Assembly (NCBI GenBank): GCA_964017185.1
Contig: OZ024883.1
Span: 1,674,001-1,738,000 of the forward strand
Source of the DNA: Rugalucina vietnamica
Taxonomy: Eukaryota > Mollusca > Bivalvia > Lucinida > Lucinidae
Direction: 5' to 3'
DNA length: 64,000 bases
Numbering within the stretch: the stretch's first letter is position 1; every line of letters begins with the position of its first letter. Shown piece by piece: positions 1 to 15,249 of the stretch. The position numbers and the translations under genes were made by a program. The notes under the pieces are model-generated. The model saw only the letters and a program-made list of their open reading frames with translations, searched no databases and was not told the DNA's origin.

Positions 1-742
1 CACGAACAAACTTTCTTGCGTAAAACGCTCATTTGATAAGACTTCCCCAATCTGTAAGTGGGGGCATATATAACTTGTCACAAACAATAGTTCTCACAAA
101 CTTAAATACTTCCAATGAATTAACGGGGAAGAGATCTTCAATGAAAATGCACATACTGTGATTTGTTCCGTTTCTGAAACGCTTTATTTTTGTAGACATT
201 ATCTTGTGGGATTAAACCAAAAATAAGTTCTGCTAAACGTTTACAATTTCAGTATAGTATCATAACATACCAAAAGCAATTACTTTTATATGATGCGTTT
301 TAAGTATTTTAAATAATTATGACCGTGACAGCACTGATATCGTGACAGCACTGATGTTGTCGTGACCGCACTGATAATAATCCGATCTCGCCTTTTTCAT
401 TCCAATGTGTGCGGAAATGATTAATTTCTGACCATTTACCGATGAGCTTAGGGGCAGAGACTCACTTAAGGTAGCAACCAACGAAGCCTTTGCTGTTGCT
501 CTAACCAGGGACACCTTTTGCGTAGATCGATTGCTAAAAAAAAAACATGTTCGCTTCACGCAAACCAAATGCGATGTAACACGTAAAGCGCAGTAGAAGC
601 GCTGTTCATCTTAAGCAGCAGCATGAGAAAATGTGTCTTTGGGGCTTTCGACCAGGTCTGAGACAACCAGGATAGTTCACGACAAAAGACCGCATTAAAT
701 TTAGGACCCTATCACGGATTTTAGGGAGCTGGGTAGCAGGGC

Positions 743-957
743 CATTTTGTTTGTTTGTGTTTCTGTTGGGGCTTAACGTCCCAGTCAACAATTTTTTAGT
801 CATGTCGGGACGGAGCCAACGCTTCCTGGGTTTAACCAGTACTGTAGGGAATTAATGTGTCTTGCCCAAGGACACATCACGGTGACGCCTGTGGTGATCG
901 TACCCAGGACCTCTCGATTCAGAGTCCGACGCTATACCACTACACCACCGCGCTCCC
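743..957 (-). mobile_element. tRNA-derived SINE inside the array unit
   Basis: Read on the minus strand, this begins with a tRNA-like head (GTGGTGTAGTGGTATAGCG and a B-box-like GGTCCTGGGTACGATC). It continues through a conserved body with GTGTCCTTGGGCAAG and ends in a tail with TTGTTGACTGGGACGTTAAG followed by CAAA-type repeats. This layout matches tRNA-derived SINEs described in bivalves. Equivalent copies lie at about 5114-5328 and 9486-9700 because they are carried by the array unit. It is not a functional tRNA, since the acceptor stem and anticodon arm are not intact. Confidence 0.75.
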
Positions 958-964
958 CACGGCC

Positions 965-1137
965 ATATTGTTTTCAGGGAGCTTGGGAAAACTGGAAAAC
1001 AATTGAAGGGAATTGAGGATTACTAGAAGAGAACACTCTTGGTTTAAGGAAGCTGGGAGCAAGGAAAAGATTTTTAGGGAGCTAGGGAGAAAGGTCATTT
1101 TTCTTTTAGTGAGCTTGGATCTAATACCTCCTTGGAT
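965..1137. repeat. Degenerate AGGGAGCTNGGG minisatellite
   Basis: A run of imperfect units of about 30-35 bp built around TTTTNAGGGAGCTNGG recurs here, and again at the same place in the other array units. The reverse complement of a related motif forms a separate minisatellite at 46.8-47.0 kb, so this is a dispersed family rather than an array-specific sequence. Confidence 0.6.
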
Positions 1138-2734
1138 GGGCCTCAACTTTAGGTTAACTTGCAGCCGAGCTGCACATTTGCTTTCACATATATCCCATTA
1201 AATCCCATTTTATGTATAGTGACGTATACAGGGTAAAATGAGGTATACAATGTTACTGCTTTTTGTTTCTAAAATTTGACAGTCAGATATATTTTTTTCT
1301 TCAATTTTTAAAGCTAAAAAAATCTCTGTATATTGCATGGGTAACATATTTTCGTAATGGTATGCAACATACAAACACACTGAAAGACACATGCGTCAGA
1401 AAAGGTTAAAATTTTCGTATTTTCATGTACCATAGACCCCTAGTGTGTATATTACCGGGTCCCTTTTTTCGAGGTGTATGCATTTGGTAGGTTTTACGGC
1501 ACATCCGTACTTGCATTACCCCGAGTTCCCCTCCCACCCCTCGAGGAAAGTGATGGCGTTTTAAACAAAAAGGCGATTTTTACGTATAAAGTTGGGGCTT
1601 AAAATGTCTTTTTTTTTTTTTTTTTTTTACTGAAAAGGGGTAATCTAATTTGGAATGGACCGCCAAAAAGGGCATTTATCGCGCGACATACACAAACTGT
1701 CTAAATATCATTATGGGAGTACCACCCTCAGGGCTATTTGTTTACCGTGGTCGACGAAGCATTTTGAATTTGTAGTTTTGTATCACCCACACACAGTCAC
1801 ACACCTCGAACGATTTTCAAAGCGATATGAATTGGCCACTTCTGGCTGCTGCTGGCGTTAGTAGCTGAGACCCTCTGGTGAAAGGCAACCTAACTCTTGT
1901 CAGCCTAGGAAATTACCTGAATCCACACCTGCTGACAGAAGTCAATTCAGTGCTGTCACATCATTACTGTCACGACCGTGACAGCACTGATCCGTGACAG
2001 TACTGAGTTTCACACAGAAATTTAATTCTAGTGACTAACAACAGAATGCAGGATGAAAACTTTGCATGTCTATTCTTACTGCTCCTAAGTTGAAATTCAG
2101 TCATGGTTTTAAAATGTATGTGATATTTACAATAAGCGGCAAAATGCGCGTGATAGGACTGATGCTTGTAAAATTCCCACTCCAATTCTGACATGTCTTT
2201 ATGGTATAGCAACGGAGTAATGCGATTTGTTCAAAAGTTTTTTTATCGTAACTTCTTCAGCTTGGTGTCGTCTACAAAATGCAATTGTTTTGATCCGGGA
2301 AACTGATTTGTAACTCTGGTCAAAATCGATTTTCAATAACTGTGACAGCACTGATACGTTTTCCAGGGACAACACTAAATATGTGCCCCCACCCTTAAAT
2401 AGCACTTTATATATCATAAGATTTTTGAATTTGACTTCAATAACATTCTATGCAATAGATGGTCACAGAAAATGTGATTTCTGTCAAGCTTCTTTTGCAA
2501 TGGAAACAAATAAATCTACTTACCCTGACCCAGGGACACGGTAAAAATCGATAAAATAGCACTTCTAGCATCTCTTTTTTGCAAATAACGTACTCGGAAA
2601 CGTGAAATCGCGTGTGGTTCTAGTAAAGCACCGCGGAAACTAATATTATACATGGAAAAAGCAAACCTCGGACATCGCGCTTGCGAGAAAATTATCAAGG
2701 ACAAGGATTGCACCATTTTTTGATAATGACCCAT

Positions 2735-4165
2735 ATACATGTATATTTCCATAATAATGAAACGTCTTCTCCCCTGAAACCGCTTGGCCAATCAAAGCCA
2801 AACTTCATATGGAGCATCCTTGGGAAGGGGGAAAGAAAGTTTATATAAATGGTCAAGGTCACATGACCAAGATGGCCGCCATGGCTATAAATAGAAAAAA
2901 AAAACTTTAAAAATCTTCTTCTCCAGAACCAGAAGGCCAATGATTTTGAAACTTGTTGTGAAGCAACAGTTACTAAAGCTCTACAAAATTTATATAAATC
3001 ATGACCCTGGGATGACCTTGACCTATTTTATGGCAAGGTCAACATAGGTCCCTCATGCATTTGAATGGGGAAAAGTGTGAAAATGTCATTTGTAGGGAAA
3101 AACTTGCAGGAAATGGGCAGATGGACTTAAGATTGATGATTCTGAAAAAATATATAAATGGTCAAGGTCACATGACCAAGATGGCTGCCATGGCTATAAA
3201 TAGCAAAAACCTTTAAAAATCTTTTTCACCAGAACCAGAAGGCCTATGACGTTTCTGTACGTTTTACTATGACTTGCTACGTGTTACCCTACGTTTTGAT
3301 AGGTTTCAGTAGGTTTCAGCAGGTATTACTAGGTATCACTTCGTATTGACACGCTCTACTACGATTTAACTAAGTATTACTACGTTTGGTTACGCATACG
3401 GGCCGTAATAGAGGTTAATGCTGATTTCCCAAACATTTTATATGATATGGAATCATGGCGTTTATATGAATATATTTCATACGTCTTAAGAAGGACACAA
3501 AAGCATACGATTAAATTTCCAAAAAATACGATCATCGAACGCTCAAGTTCATGGCCAGTACGCATGGGATTAAGAATTGGGTGCAATTTCGAAACAAATA
3601 GCAATATATGCACTAAATGCGTACAGTTTGGTTGTTTTTTTTTTAGCTCACCTGAGCCGAAGGCTCACAAGGTGAGCTTACAGGATGGCCATGCTCCGTT
3701 GTCCATCCATCCGTCCGTCCGTCGTCCGTCCACAATTTCAAAGATCTTCTCCTCTGAAACCGCTTGGCCGATCAAAGCCAAACTTCATGTGGAGCATCCT
3801 TAGGAAGGAGGAACGAAAGTTTATATAAATGGTCCAGGTCACATGACCAAGATGGCCGCCATGGCTATAAATAGCAAAAACCTTTAAAAAATCTTCTCCA
3901 GAACCAGTGGGCCGATTTCCACGAAACTTGGTATGTAGCATTGGGGACGCTGGCCCATCATAGTTTATATAAATCATGACCCTAGGATGACCTTGTCCTA
4001 TTTTACGGCAAGGTCAACTTAGGTCGCCAATGCATTTGAATGGGAAAAAATGGTGAAATGCTATTTATTGGGTAAAACTTACTGGGAATAGGCAAATGGA
4101 CAGAAGATTAATGTTAATGGAAAATTTTAGCCCCTGGGGGGTTGTCTGCCCCTGCCCCGGGGCTA
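2735..4165. repeat. Sub-repeats with AAGGTCA and GATGGCCGCC motifs
   Basis: Several diverged modules of roughly 200-300 bp recur here (about 2,750-3,000, 3,140-3,249 and 3,730-4,010). Each has TTTATATAAATGGTCMAGGTCAC, GACCAAGATGGC, GGCTATAAATAG and TGACCTTG in order. A palindrome-like head AGCTCACCTGAGCC followed by GGTGAGCTT at about 3644-3680 marks the start of a repeat type I recognise as common in bivalve introns. The same block is repeated in array units 2 and 3. Confidence 0.7.
3250..3400. repeat. Decayed roughly 10-bp repeats (TACGTTTTAC type)
   Basis: About 150 bp made almost entirely of degenerate 10-bp words such as TACGTTTTAC, TACGTGTTAC, TAGGTTTCAG and TAGGTATTAC, often in register. 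It is copied at 7622-7772. In unit 3 the array breaks exactly where this block would begin (11993/11994). A related block in reverse-complement orientation lies at 12.54-12.81 kb. Confidence 0.65.
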
Positions 4166-7100
4166 CATGTATATGGGTCATTATCAAAAAATGGAGCAAT
4201 CCAGAAAGGCAAAACGAAAAAAATTAATTGTCCATTTTTTCTTTTTTAATGGGATAGTTTTATTAACAGGAGCATATAGAATATAGAAATAAAATATGCC
4301 GAGTTTAACTGAACAAATAGTGCACCAGCATTAATTAATTGTATGGTACCCTTGAAAAAATATCAGTGCTGTCACGAACAAACTTTCTTGCGTAAAACGC
4401 TCATTTGATAAGACTTCCCCAATCTGTAAGTGGGGGCATATATAACTTGTCACAAACAATAGTTCTCACAAACTTAAATACTTCCAATGAATTAACGGGG
4501 AAGAGATCTTCAATGAAAATGCACATACTGTGATTTGTTCCGTTTCTGAAACGCTTTATTTTTGTAGACATTATCTTGTGGGATTAAACCAAAAATAAGT
4601 TCTGCTAAACGTTTACAATTTCAGTATAGTATCATAACATACCAAAAGCAATTACTTTTATATGATGCGTTTTAAGTATTTTAAATAATTATGACCGTGA
4701 CAGCACTGATATCGTGACAGCACTGATGTTGTCGTGACCGCACTGATAATAATCCGATCTCGCCTTTTTCATTCCAATGTGTGCGGAAATGATTAATTTC
4801 TGACCATTTACCGATGAGCTTAGGGGCAGAGACTCACTTAAGGTAGCAACCAACGAAGCCTTTGCTGTTGCTCTAACCAGGGACACCTTTTGCGTAGATC
4901 CAATGCTAAAAAAAAACATGTTCACTTCACGCAAACCAAATGCGATGTAACACGTAAAGCGCAGTAGAAGCGCTGTTCATCTTAAGCAGCAGCATGAGAA
5001 AATGTGTCTTTGGGGCTTTCGACCAGGTCTGAGACAACCAGGATAGTTCACGACAAAAGACCGCATTAAATTTAGGACTATATCACGGATTTTAGGGAGC
5101 TGGGTAGCAGGGCCATTTTGTTTGTTTGTGTTTCTGTTGGGGCTTAACGTCCCAGTCAACAATTTTTTAGTCATGTCGGGACGGAGCCAACGCTTCCTGA
5201 GTTTAACCAGTACTGTAGGGAATTAATGTGTCTTGCCCAAGGACACATCACGGTGACGCCTGTGGTGATCGTACCCAGGACCTCTCGATTCAGAGTCCGA
5301 CGCTATACCACTACGCCACCGCGCTCCCCACGGCCATATTGTTTTCAGGGAGCTTGGGAAAACTGGAAAACAATTGAAGGGAATTGAGGATTACTAGAAG
5401 AGAACACTCTTGGTTTAAGGAAGCTGGGAGCAAGGAAAAGATTTTTAGGGAGCTAGGGAGAAAGGTCATTTTTCTTTTAGTGAGCTTGGATCTAATACCT
5501 CCTTGGATGGGCCTCAACTTTAGGTTAACTTGCAGCCGAGCTGCACATTTGCTTTCACATATATCCCATTAAATCCCATTTTATGTATAGTGACGTATAC
5601 AGGGTAAAATGAGGTATACAATGTTACTGCTTTTTGTTTCTAAAATTTGACAATCAGATATATTTTTTTCTTCAATTTTTAAAGCTAAAAAAATCTCTGT
5701 ATATTGCATGGGTAACATAATTTCGTAATGGTATGCAACATACAAACACACTGAAAGACACATGCGTCAGAAAAGGTTAAAATTTTCGTATTTTCATGTA
5801 CCATAGACCCCTAGTGTGTATATTACTGGGTCCCTTTTTTCGAGGTGTATGCATTTGGTAGGTTTTACGGCACATCCGTACTTGCATTACCCCGAGTTCC
5901 CCTCCCACCCCTCGAGGAAAGTGATGGCGTTTTAAACAAAAAGGCGATTTTTCCGTATAAAGTTGGGGCTTAAAATGTCTTTTTTTTTTTTTTTTTTTTT
6001 ACTGAAAAGGGGTAATCTAATTTGGAATGGACCGCCAAAAAGGGCATTTATCGTGCGACATACACAAACTGTCTAAATATCATTATGGGAGTACCACCCT
6101 CAGGGCTATTTGTTTACCGTGGTCGACGAAGCATTTTGAATTTGTAGTTTTGTATCACCCACACACAGTCACACACCTCGAACGATTTTCAAAGCGATAT
6201 GAATTGGCCACTTCTGGCTGCTGCTGGCGTTAGTAGCTGAGACCTTCTGGTGAAAGGCAACCTAACTCTTGTCAGCCTAGGAAATTACCTGAATCCACAC
6301 CTGCTGACAGAAGTCAATTCAGTGCTGTCACATCATTACTGTCACGACCGTGACAGCACTGATCCGTGACAGTACTGAGTTTCACACAGAAATTTAATTC
6401 TAGTGACTAACAACAGAATGCAGGATGAAAACTTTGCATGTCTATTCTTACTGCTCCTAAGTTGAAATTCAGTCATGGTTTTAAAATGTATGTGATATTT
6501 ACAATAAGCGGCAAAATGCGCGTGATAGGACTGATGCTTGTAAAATTCCCACTCCAATTCTGACATGTCTTTATGGTATAGCAACGGAGTAATGCGATTT
6601 GTTCAAAAGTTTTTTTATCGTAACTTCTTCAGCTTGGTGTCGTCTACAAAATGCAATTGTTTTGATCCGGGAAACTGATTTGTAACTCTGGTCAAAATCG
6701 ATTTTCAATAACTGTGACAGCACTGATACGTTTTCCAGGGACAACACTAAATATGTGCCCCCACCCTTAAATAGCACTTTATATATCATAAGATTTTTGA
6801 ATTTGACTTCAATAACATTCTATGCAATAGATGGTCACAGAAAATGTGATTTCTGTCAAGCTTCTTTTGCAATGGAAACAAATAAATCTACTTACCCTGA
6901 CCCAGGGACACGGTAAAAATCGATAAAATAGCACTTCTAGCATCTCTTTTTTGCAAATAACGTACTCGGAAACGTGAAATCGCGTGTGGTTCTAGTAAAG
7001 CACCGCGGAAACTAATATTATACATGGAAAAAGCAAACCTCGGACATCGCGCTTGCGAGAAAATTATCAAGGACAAGGATTGCACCATTTTTTGATAATG

Positions 7101-10100
7101 ACCCATATACATGTATAGTTCCATAATAATGAAACGTCTTCTCCCCTGAAACCGCTTGGCCAATCAAAGCCAAACTTCATATGGAGCATCCTTGGGAAGG
7201 GGGAAAGAAAGTTTATATAAATGGTCAAGGTCACATGACCAAGATGGCCGCCATGGCTATAAATAGAAAAAAAAAACTTTAAAAATCTTCTTCTCCAGAA
7301 CCAGAAGGCCAATGATTTTGAAACTTGTTGTGAAGCAACAGTTACTAAAGCTCTACAAAATTTATATAAATCATGACCCTGGGATGACCTTGACCTATTT
7401 TATGGCAAGGTCAACATAGGTCGCTCATGCATTTGAATGGGGAAAAGTGTGAAAATGTCATTTGTAGGGAAAAACTTGCAGGAAATGGGCAGATGGACTT
7501 AAGATTGATGATTCTGAAAAAATATATAAATGGTCAAGGTCACATGACCAAGATGGCTGCCATGGCTATAAATAGCAAAAACCTTTAAAAATCTTTTTCA
7601 CCAGAACCAGAAGGCCTATGACGTTTCTGTACGTTTTACTATGACTTGCTACGTGTTACCCTACGTTTTGATAGGTTTCAGTAGGTTTCAGCAGGTATTA
7701 CTAGGTATCACTTCGTATTGACACGCTCTACTACGATTTAACTAAGTATTACTACGTTTGGTTACGCATACGGGCCGTAATAGAGGTTAATGCTGATTTC
7801 CCAAACATTTTATATGATATGGAATCATGGCGTTTATATGAATATATTTCATACGTCTTAAGAAGGACACAAAAGCATACGATTAAATTTCCAAAAAATA
7901 CGATCATCGAACGCTCAAGTTCATGGCCAGTACGCATGGGATTAAGAATTGGGTGCAATTTCGAAACAAATAGCAATATATGCACTAAATGCGTACAGTT
8001 TGGTTGTTTTTTTTTTAGCTCACCTGAGCCGAAGGCTCACAAGGTGAGCTTATAGGATGGCCATGCTCCGTTGTCCATCCATCCGTCCGTCCGTCGTCCG
8101 TCCACAATTTCAAAGATCTTCTCCTCTGAAACCGCTTGGCCGATCAAAGCCAAACTTCATGTGGAGCATCCTTAGGAAGGAGGAACGAAAGTTTATATAA
8201 ATGGTCCAGGTCACATGACCAAGATGGCCGCCATGGCTATAAATAGCAAAAACCTTTAAAAAATCTTCTCCAGAACCAGTGGGCCGATTTCCACGAAACT
8301 TGGTATGTAGCATTGGGGACGCTGGCCCATCATAGTTTATATAAATCATGACCCTAGGATGACCTTGTCCTATTTTACGGCAAGGTCAACTTAGGTCGCC
8401 AATGCATTTGAATGGGAAAAAATGGTGAAATGCTATTTATTGGGTAAAACTTACTGGGAATAGGCAAATGGACAGAAGATTAATGTTAATGGAAAATTTT
8501 AGCCCCTGGGGGGTTGTCTGCCCCTGCCCCGGGGCTACATGTATATGGGTCATTATCAAAAAATGGAGCAATCCAGAAAGGCAAAACGAAAAAAATTAAT
8601 TGTCCATTTTTTCTTTTTTAATGGGATAGTTTTATTAACAGGAGCATATAGAATATAGAAATAAAATATGCCGAGTTTAACTGAACAAATAGTGCACCAG
8701 CATTAATTAATTGTATGGTACCCTTGAAAAAATATCAGTGCTGTCACGAACAAACTTTCTTGCGTAAAACGCTCATTTGATAAGACTTCCCCAATCTGTA
8801 AGTGGGGGCATATATAACTTGTCACAAACAATAGTTCTCACAAACTTAAATACTTCCAATGAATTAACGGGGAAGAGATCTTCAATGAAAATGCACATAC
8901 TGTGATTTGTTCCGTTTCTGAAACGCTTTATTTTTGTAGACATTATCTTGTGGGATTAAACCAAAAATAAGTTCTGCTAAACGTTTACAATTTCAGTATA
9001 GTATCATAACATACCAAAAGCAATTACTTTTATATGATGCGTTTTAAGTATTTTAAATAATTATGACCGTGACAGCACTGATATCGTGACAGCACTGATG
9101 TTGTCGTGACCGCACTGATAATAATCCGATCTCGCCTTTTTCATTCCAATGTGTGCGGAAATGATTAATTTCTGACCATTTACCGATGAGCTTAGGGGCA
9201 GAGACTCACTTAAGGTAGCAACCAACGAAGCCTTTGCTGTTGCTCTAACCAGGGACACCTTTTGCGTAGATCCAATGCTAAAAAAAAACATGTTCACTTC
9301 ACGCAAACCAAATGCGATGTAACACGTAAAGCGCAGTAGAAGCGCTGTTCATCTTAAGCAGCAGCATGAGAAAATGTGTCTTTGGGGCTTTCGACCAGGT
9401 CTGAGACAACCAGGATAGTTCACGACAAAAGACCGCATTAAATTTAGGACTATATCACGGATTTTAGGGAGCTGGGTAGCAGGGCCATTTTGTTTGTTTG
9501 TGTTTCTGTTGGGGCTTAACGTCCCAGTCAACAATTTTTTAGTCATGTCGGGACGGAGCCAACGCTTCCTGAGTTTAACCAGTACTGTAGGGAATTAATG
9601 TGTCTTGCCCAAGGACACATCACGGTGACGCCTGTGGTGATCGTACCCAGGACCTCTCGATTCAGAGTCCGACGCTATACCACTACGCCACCGCGCTCCC
9701 CACGGCCATATTGTTTTCAGGGAGCTTGGGAAAACTGGAAAACAATTGAAGGGAATTGAGGATTACTAGAAGAGAACACTCTTGGTTTAAGGAAGCTGGG
9801 AGCAAGGAAAAGATTTTTAGGGAGCTAGGGAGAAAGGTCATTTTTCTTTTAGTGAGCTTGGATCTAATACCTCCTTGGATGGGCCTCAACTTTAGGTTAA
9901 CTTGCAGCCGAGCTGCACATTTGCTTTCACATATATCCCATTAAATCCCATTTTATGTATAGTGACGTATACAGGGTAAAATGAGGTATACAATGTTACT
10001 GCTTTTTGTTTCTAAAATTTGACAATCAGATATATTTTTTTCTTCAATTTTTAAAGCTAAAAAAATCTCTGTATATTGCATGGGTAACATAATTTCGTAA

Positions 10101-11993
10101 TGGTATGCAACATACAAACACACTGAAAGACACATGCGTCAGAAAAGGTTAAAATTTTCGTATTTTCATGTACCATAGACCCCTAGTGTGTATATTACTG
10201 GGTCCCTTTTTTCGAGGTGTATGCATTTGGTAGGTTTTACGGCACATCCGTACTTGCATTACCCCGAGTTCCCCTCCCACCCCTCGAGGAAAGTGATGGC
10301 GTTTTAAACAAAAAGGCGATTTTTCCGTATAAAGTTGGGGCTTAAAATGTCTTTTTTTTTTTTTTTTTTTTTACTGAAAAGGGGTAATCTAATTTGGAAT
10401 GGACCGCCAAAAAGGGCATTTATCGTGCGACATACACAAACTGTCTAAATATCATTATGGGAGTACCACCCTCAGGGCTATTTGTTTACCGTGGTCGACG
10501 AAGCATTTTGAATTTGTAGTTTTGTATCACCCACACACAGTCACACACCTCGAACGATTTTCAAAGCGATATGAATTGGCCACTTCTGGCTGCTGCTGGC
10601 GTTAGTAGCTGAGACCTTCTGGTGAAAGGCAACCTAACTCTTGTCAGCCTAGGAAATTACCTGAATCCACACCTGCTGACAGAAGTCAATTCAGTGCTGT
10701 CACATCATTACTGTCACGACCGTGACAGCACTGATCCGTGACAGTACTGAGTTTCACACAGAAATTTAATTCTAGTGACTAACAACAGAATGCAGGATGA
10801 AAACTTTGCATGTCTATTCTTACTGCTCCTAAGTTGAAATTCAGTCATGGTTTTAAAATGTATGTGATATTTACAATAAGCGGCAAAATGCGCGTGATAG
10901 GACTGATGCTTGTAAAATTCCCACTCCAATTCTGACATGTCTTTATGGTATAGCAACAGAGTAATGCGATTTGTTCAAAAGTTTTTTTATCGTAACTTCT
11001 TCAGCTTGGTGTCGTCTACAAAATGCAATTGTTTTGATCCGGGAAACTGATTTGTAACTCTGGTCAAAATCGATTTTCAATAACTGTGACAGCACTGATA
11101 CGTTTTCCAGGGACAACACTAAATATGTGCCCCCACCCTTAAATAGCACTTTATATATCATAAGATTTTTGAATTTGACTTCAATAACATTCTATGCAAT
11201 AGATGGTCACAGAAAATGTGATTTCTGTCAAGCTTCTTTTGCAATGGAAACAAATAAATCTACTTACCCTGACCCAGGGACACGGTAAAAATCGATAAAA
11301 TAGCACTTCTAGCATCTCTTTTTTGCAAATAACGTACTCGGAAACGTGAAATCGCGTGTGGTTCTAGTAAAGCACCGCGGAAACTAATATTATACATGGA
11401 AAAAGCAAACCTCGGACATCGCGCTTGCGAGAAAATTATCAAGGACAAGGATTGCACCATTTTTTGATAATGACCCATATACATGTATATTTCCATAATA
11501 ATGAAACGTCTTCTCCCCTGAAACCGCTTGGCCAATCAAAGCCAAACTTCATATGGAGCATCCTTGGGAAGGGGGAAAGAAAGTTTATATAAATGGTCAA
11601 GGTCACATGACCAAGATGGCCGCCATGGCTATAAATAGAAAAAAAAAACTTTAAAAATCTTCTTCTCCAGAACCAGAAGGCCAATGATTTTGAAACTTGT
11701 TGTGAAGCAACAGTTACTAAAGCTCTACAAAATTTATATAAATCATGACCCTGGGATGACCTTGACCTATTTTATGGCAAGGTCAACATAGGTCGCTCAT
11801 GCATTTGAATGGGGAAAAGTGTGAAAATGTCATTTGTAGGGAAAAACTTGCAGGAAATGGGCAGATGGACTTAAGATTGATGATTCTGAAAAAATATATA
11901 AATGGTCAAGGTCACATGACCAAGATGGCTGCCATGGCTATAAATAGCAAAAACCTTTAAAAATCTTTTTCACCAGAACCAGAAGGCCTATGA

Positions 11994-12326
11994 TTTTGAA
12001 ACTTGGCATGAAGCATCAGGCAATGGAGCTCTACAAAGTTTATATAAATCGTGACCCTTGGATGACCTTGACCTATTTTACGGCAAGGTCAACTTAGGTC
12101 GCCCATGCATTTGAATGGGGAAAATTGTTAAAATGTCATTTGAAGGGCAGTAAATTGGCAACTGGACTGAAGTTTTATGTTTTCAAAAAAAAAATTGACT
12201 CCAGGGGTTGCTCTGACCCGGCCCTGGGGTTATATGCATTATATTACCATTCTAGTCAAACAAGTTTATTGGTATATATCTCGGGTTTCAGGTGAGCGTT
12301 TACAGGACCATTGGTCCTCTGGTTTT
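11994..12326 (+). mobile_element. Terminal part of an AGCTCACC/GGTGAGCG repeat
   Basis: Beyond the break in unit 3, the AAGGTCA-type module continues and finishes with CAGGTGAGCG, a short palindromic AGGACCATTGGTCCT and a T-rich run. This is the usual 3' end of the bivalve repeat whose head (AGCTCACCTG) is seen at about 3644. It marks the right-hand end of the array block. Confidence 0.6.
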
Positions 12327-12539
12327 TTAATGCAATAAATCGAGTCACAAAATATAGAGAAAAAGGTTACCTCTTCTGTGTCATCTTGCAGTGCACTTAA
12401 CAGTCCCGGTGCCCCGGTGCTTGCGCAGATTTGCCACCCGTGGAGCTTTTCTTGGATCCTCTTGGTGGTCATCATGCAACTAATTAATTTTGGTGCGATA
12501 ATTCCAATAGATACGTCACGGGTACAAATGAACTATCCG

Positions 12540-12806
12540 GACGCTACGTAGTGATAACCTGATAAAACCTACTGAATCGTAGGAAAACGTATCGGCACGT
12601 AGTAAATACGTAGCTAAACGTACCAATCCCTAGTGAAACTGTGGTCCGAAGCCGTTGGATAACCGGACAATACGTAGCGATACGGAGTAAAACGTCGCAA
12701 AACGTAGCTTTAAACGTACTGAAACCTAACAACCTGCAAAACCGGACAAATTTAGGGCAAAACGTGGGACTTGGAAACGTAGTCAAACGTAGGCCTCGAA
12801 ACGTGA
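12540..12806. repeat. Second block of decayed 10-11-bp repeats (GTAAAACGTA type)
   Basis: Words such as CGTAGTGATA, CGTAGCTAAA, GTAAAACGTC and GGAAACGTAG recur at 10-11 bp spacing. The consensus is the reverse complement of the 3250-3400 block. The two blocks could be the opposite ends of one ancestral element that contained the array material, but this is inference. Confidence 0.6.
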
Positions 12807-12827
12807 CAGTGTGACTGTAGCTTAGGT

Positions 12828-13025
12828 TTTCATAATTTTAGTTAAGTTTAGGTAATTGAGTGGCCACCTATTGGAAAAATAGCTGCTCATTCGGTTTAAG
12901 ATATGTTTTCATGGTATAAGTACCTGATTGTTAATTTATTTTCCCACCTCGGTTTTTGGAGTGGGAATCATTTTCTAATTGCGCCTTTTCCTGATCTTTG
13001 CCTACTTGTACCTTTTTTTCATTAC
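12828..13025 (+). repeat. Dispersed repeat, copy 1 (AAGTACCTGATTGT family)
   Basis: About 200 bp from TTTCATAATTTTAGTTAAG to CTTTGCCTACTTGTACC. The same ordered sequence is found at 61,365-61,560, and its second half is found more diverged at 53,868-53,985. No terminal repeats or target duplication could be read, so the class is unknown; a SINE core is possible. Confidence 0.65.
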
Positions 13026-13283
13026 TGGATAGTTATTTTTTTTAGGTGAAGACAAACTACTATTGCTTTATGGCAGAGCACAGTCAGTATGACTGGTTAT
13101 TCATTAACTTATACAAACATGAAGTATTAGCAAGCAGGAATAATACTGGTTCAATGAATATTCTACTTGGGTAATGAAATAATTAAAACACACTTTGATT
13201 TTAAAAACACTTTCTGACTCATACTTAATCATTATCTGCCATCAGTTTCAATGTAACTAATAAGACTAATACAAGTAACTTAC

Positions 13284-15126
<1,843 letters not shown>

Positions 15127-15249
15127 TTACAGCCTTAATTTGAAGGGCTGAAATTATAAAAATACTCAATGATTTTCGTAGTGTATATTTTTAGATACAT
15201 GTAAATAAGATACTTACATGAGCCTTTTCATCATTATGGAAACATCTCT

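Larger units (their letters stand above)
1..11993. repeat. Tandem array of a 4,372-bp repeat unit, 2.7 copies
   Basis: Base 1 corresponds to 4373 and to 8745, so the unit is 4,372 bp. Unit 1 is 1-4372, unit 2 is 4373-8744, and unit 3 starts at 8745 and stops matching at 11993. The copies differ by only scattered substitutions and homopolymer length changes; units 2 and 3 are closest. The unit is itself a mosaic: a minus-strand SINE, a minisatellite, a poly-T tract, scattered GTGACAGCACTGAT motifs in both orientations, and several degenerate copies of a module containing AAGGTCACATGACC and AAGATGGCCGCCATGG. Short open frames recur in every unit but show no protein-like features. The window begins inside the array, so the copy number is unknown. 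Confidence 0.95.

Noticed and set aside
317-11684. Many short open frames repeated in each 4.37-kb array unit (for example STQKVSLVRATAKASL)
   Set aside because: They recur only because the unit recurs, lie over SINE, minisatellite and other repeat sequence, occur on both strands, and show no domain or conserved-residue pattern.
12370-12480. Exon-like minus-strand frame (MMTTKRIQEKLHGWQICAST) with a good GTAACC donor
   Set aside because: It resembles no expected MOSPD1 C-terminal sequence, the phase does not fit the exon ending at 13,284, and it lies just beyond a repeat end. I cannot support it as an exon.
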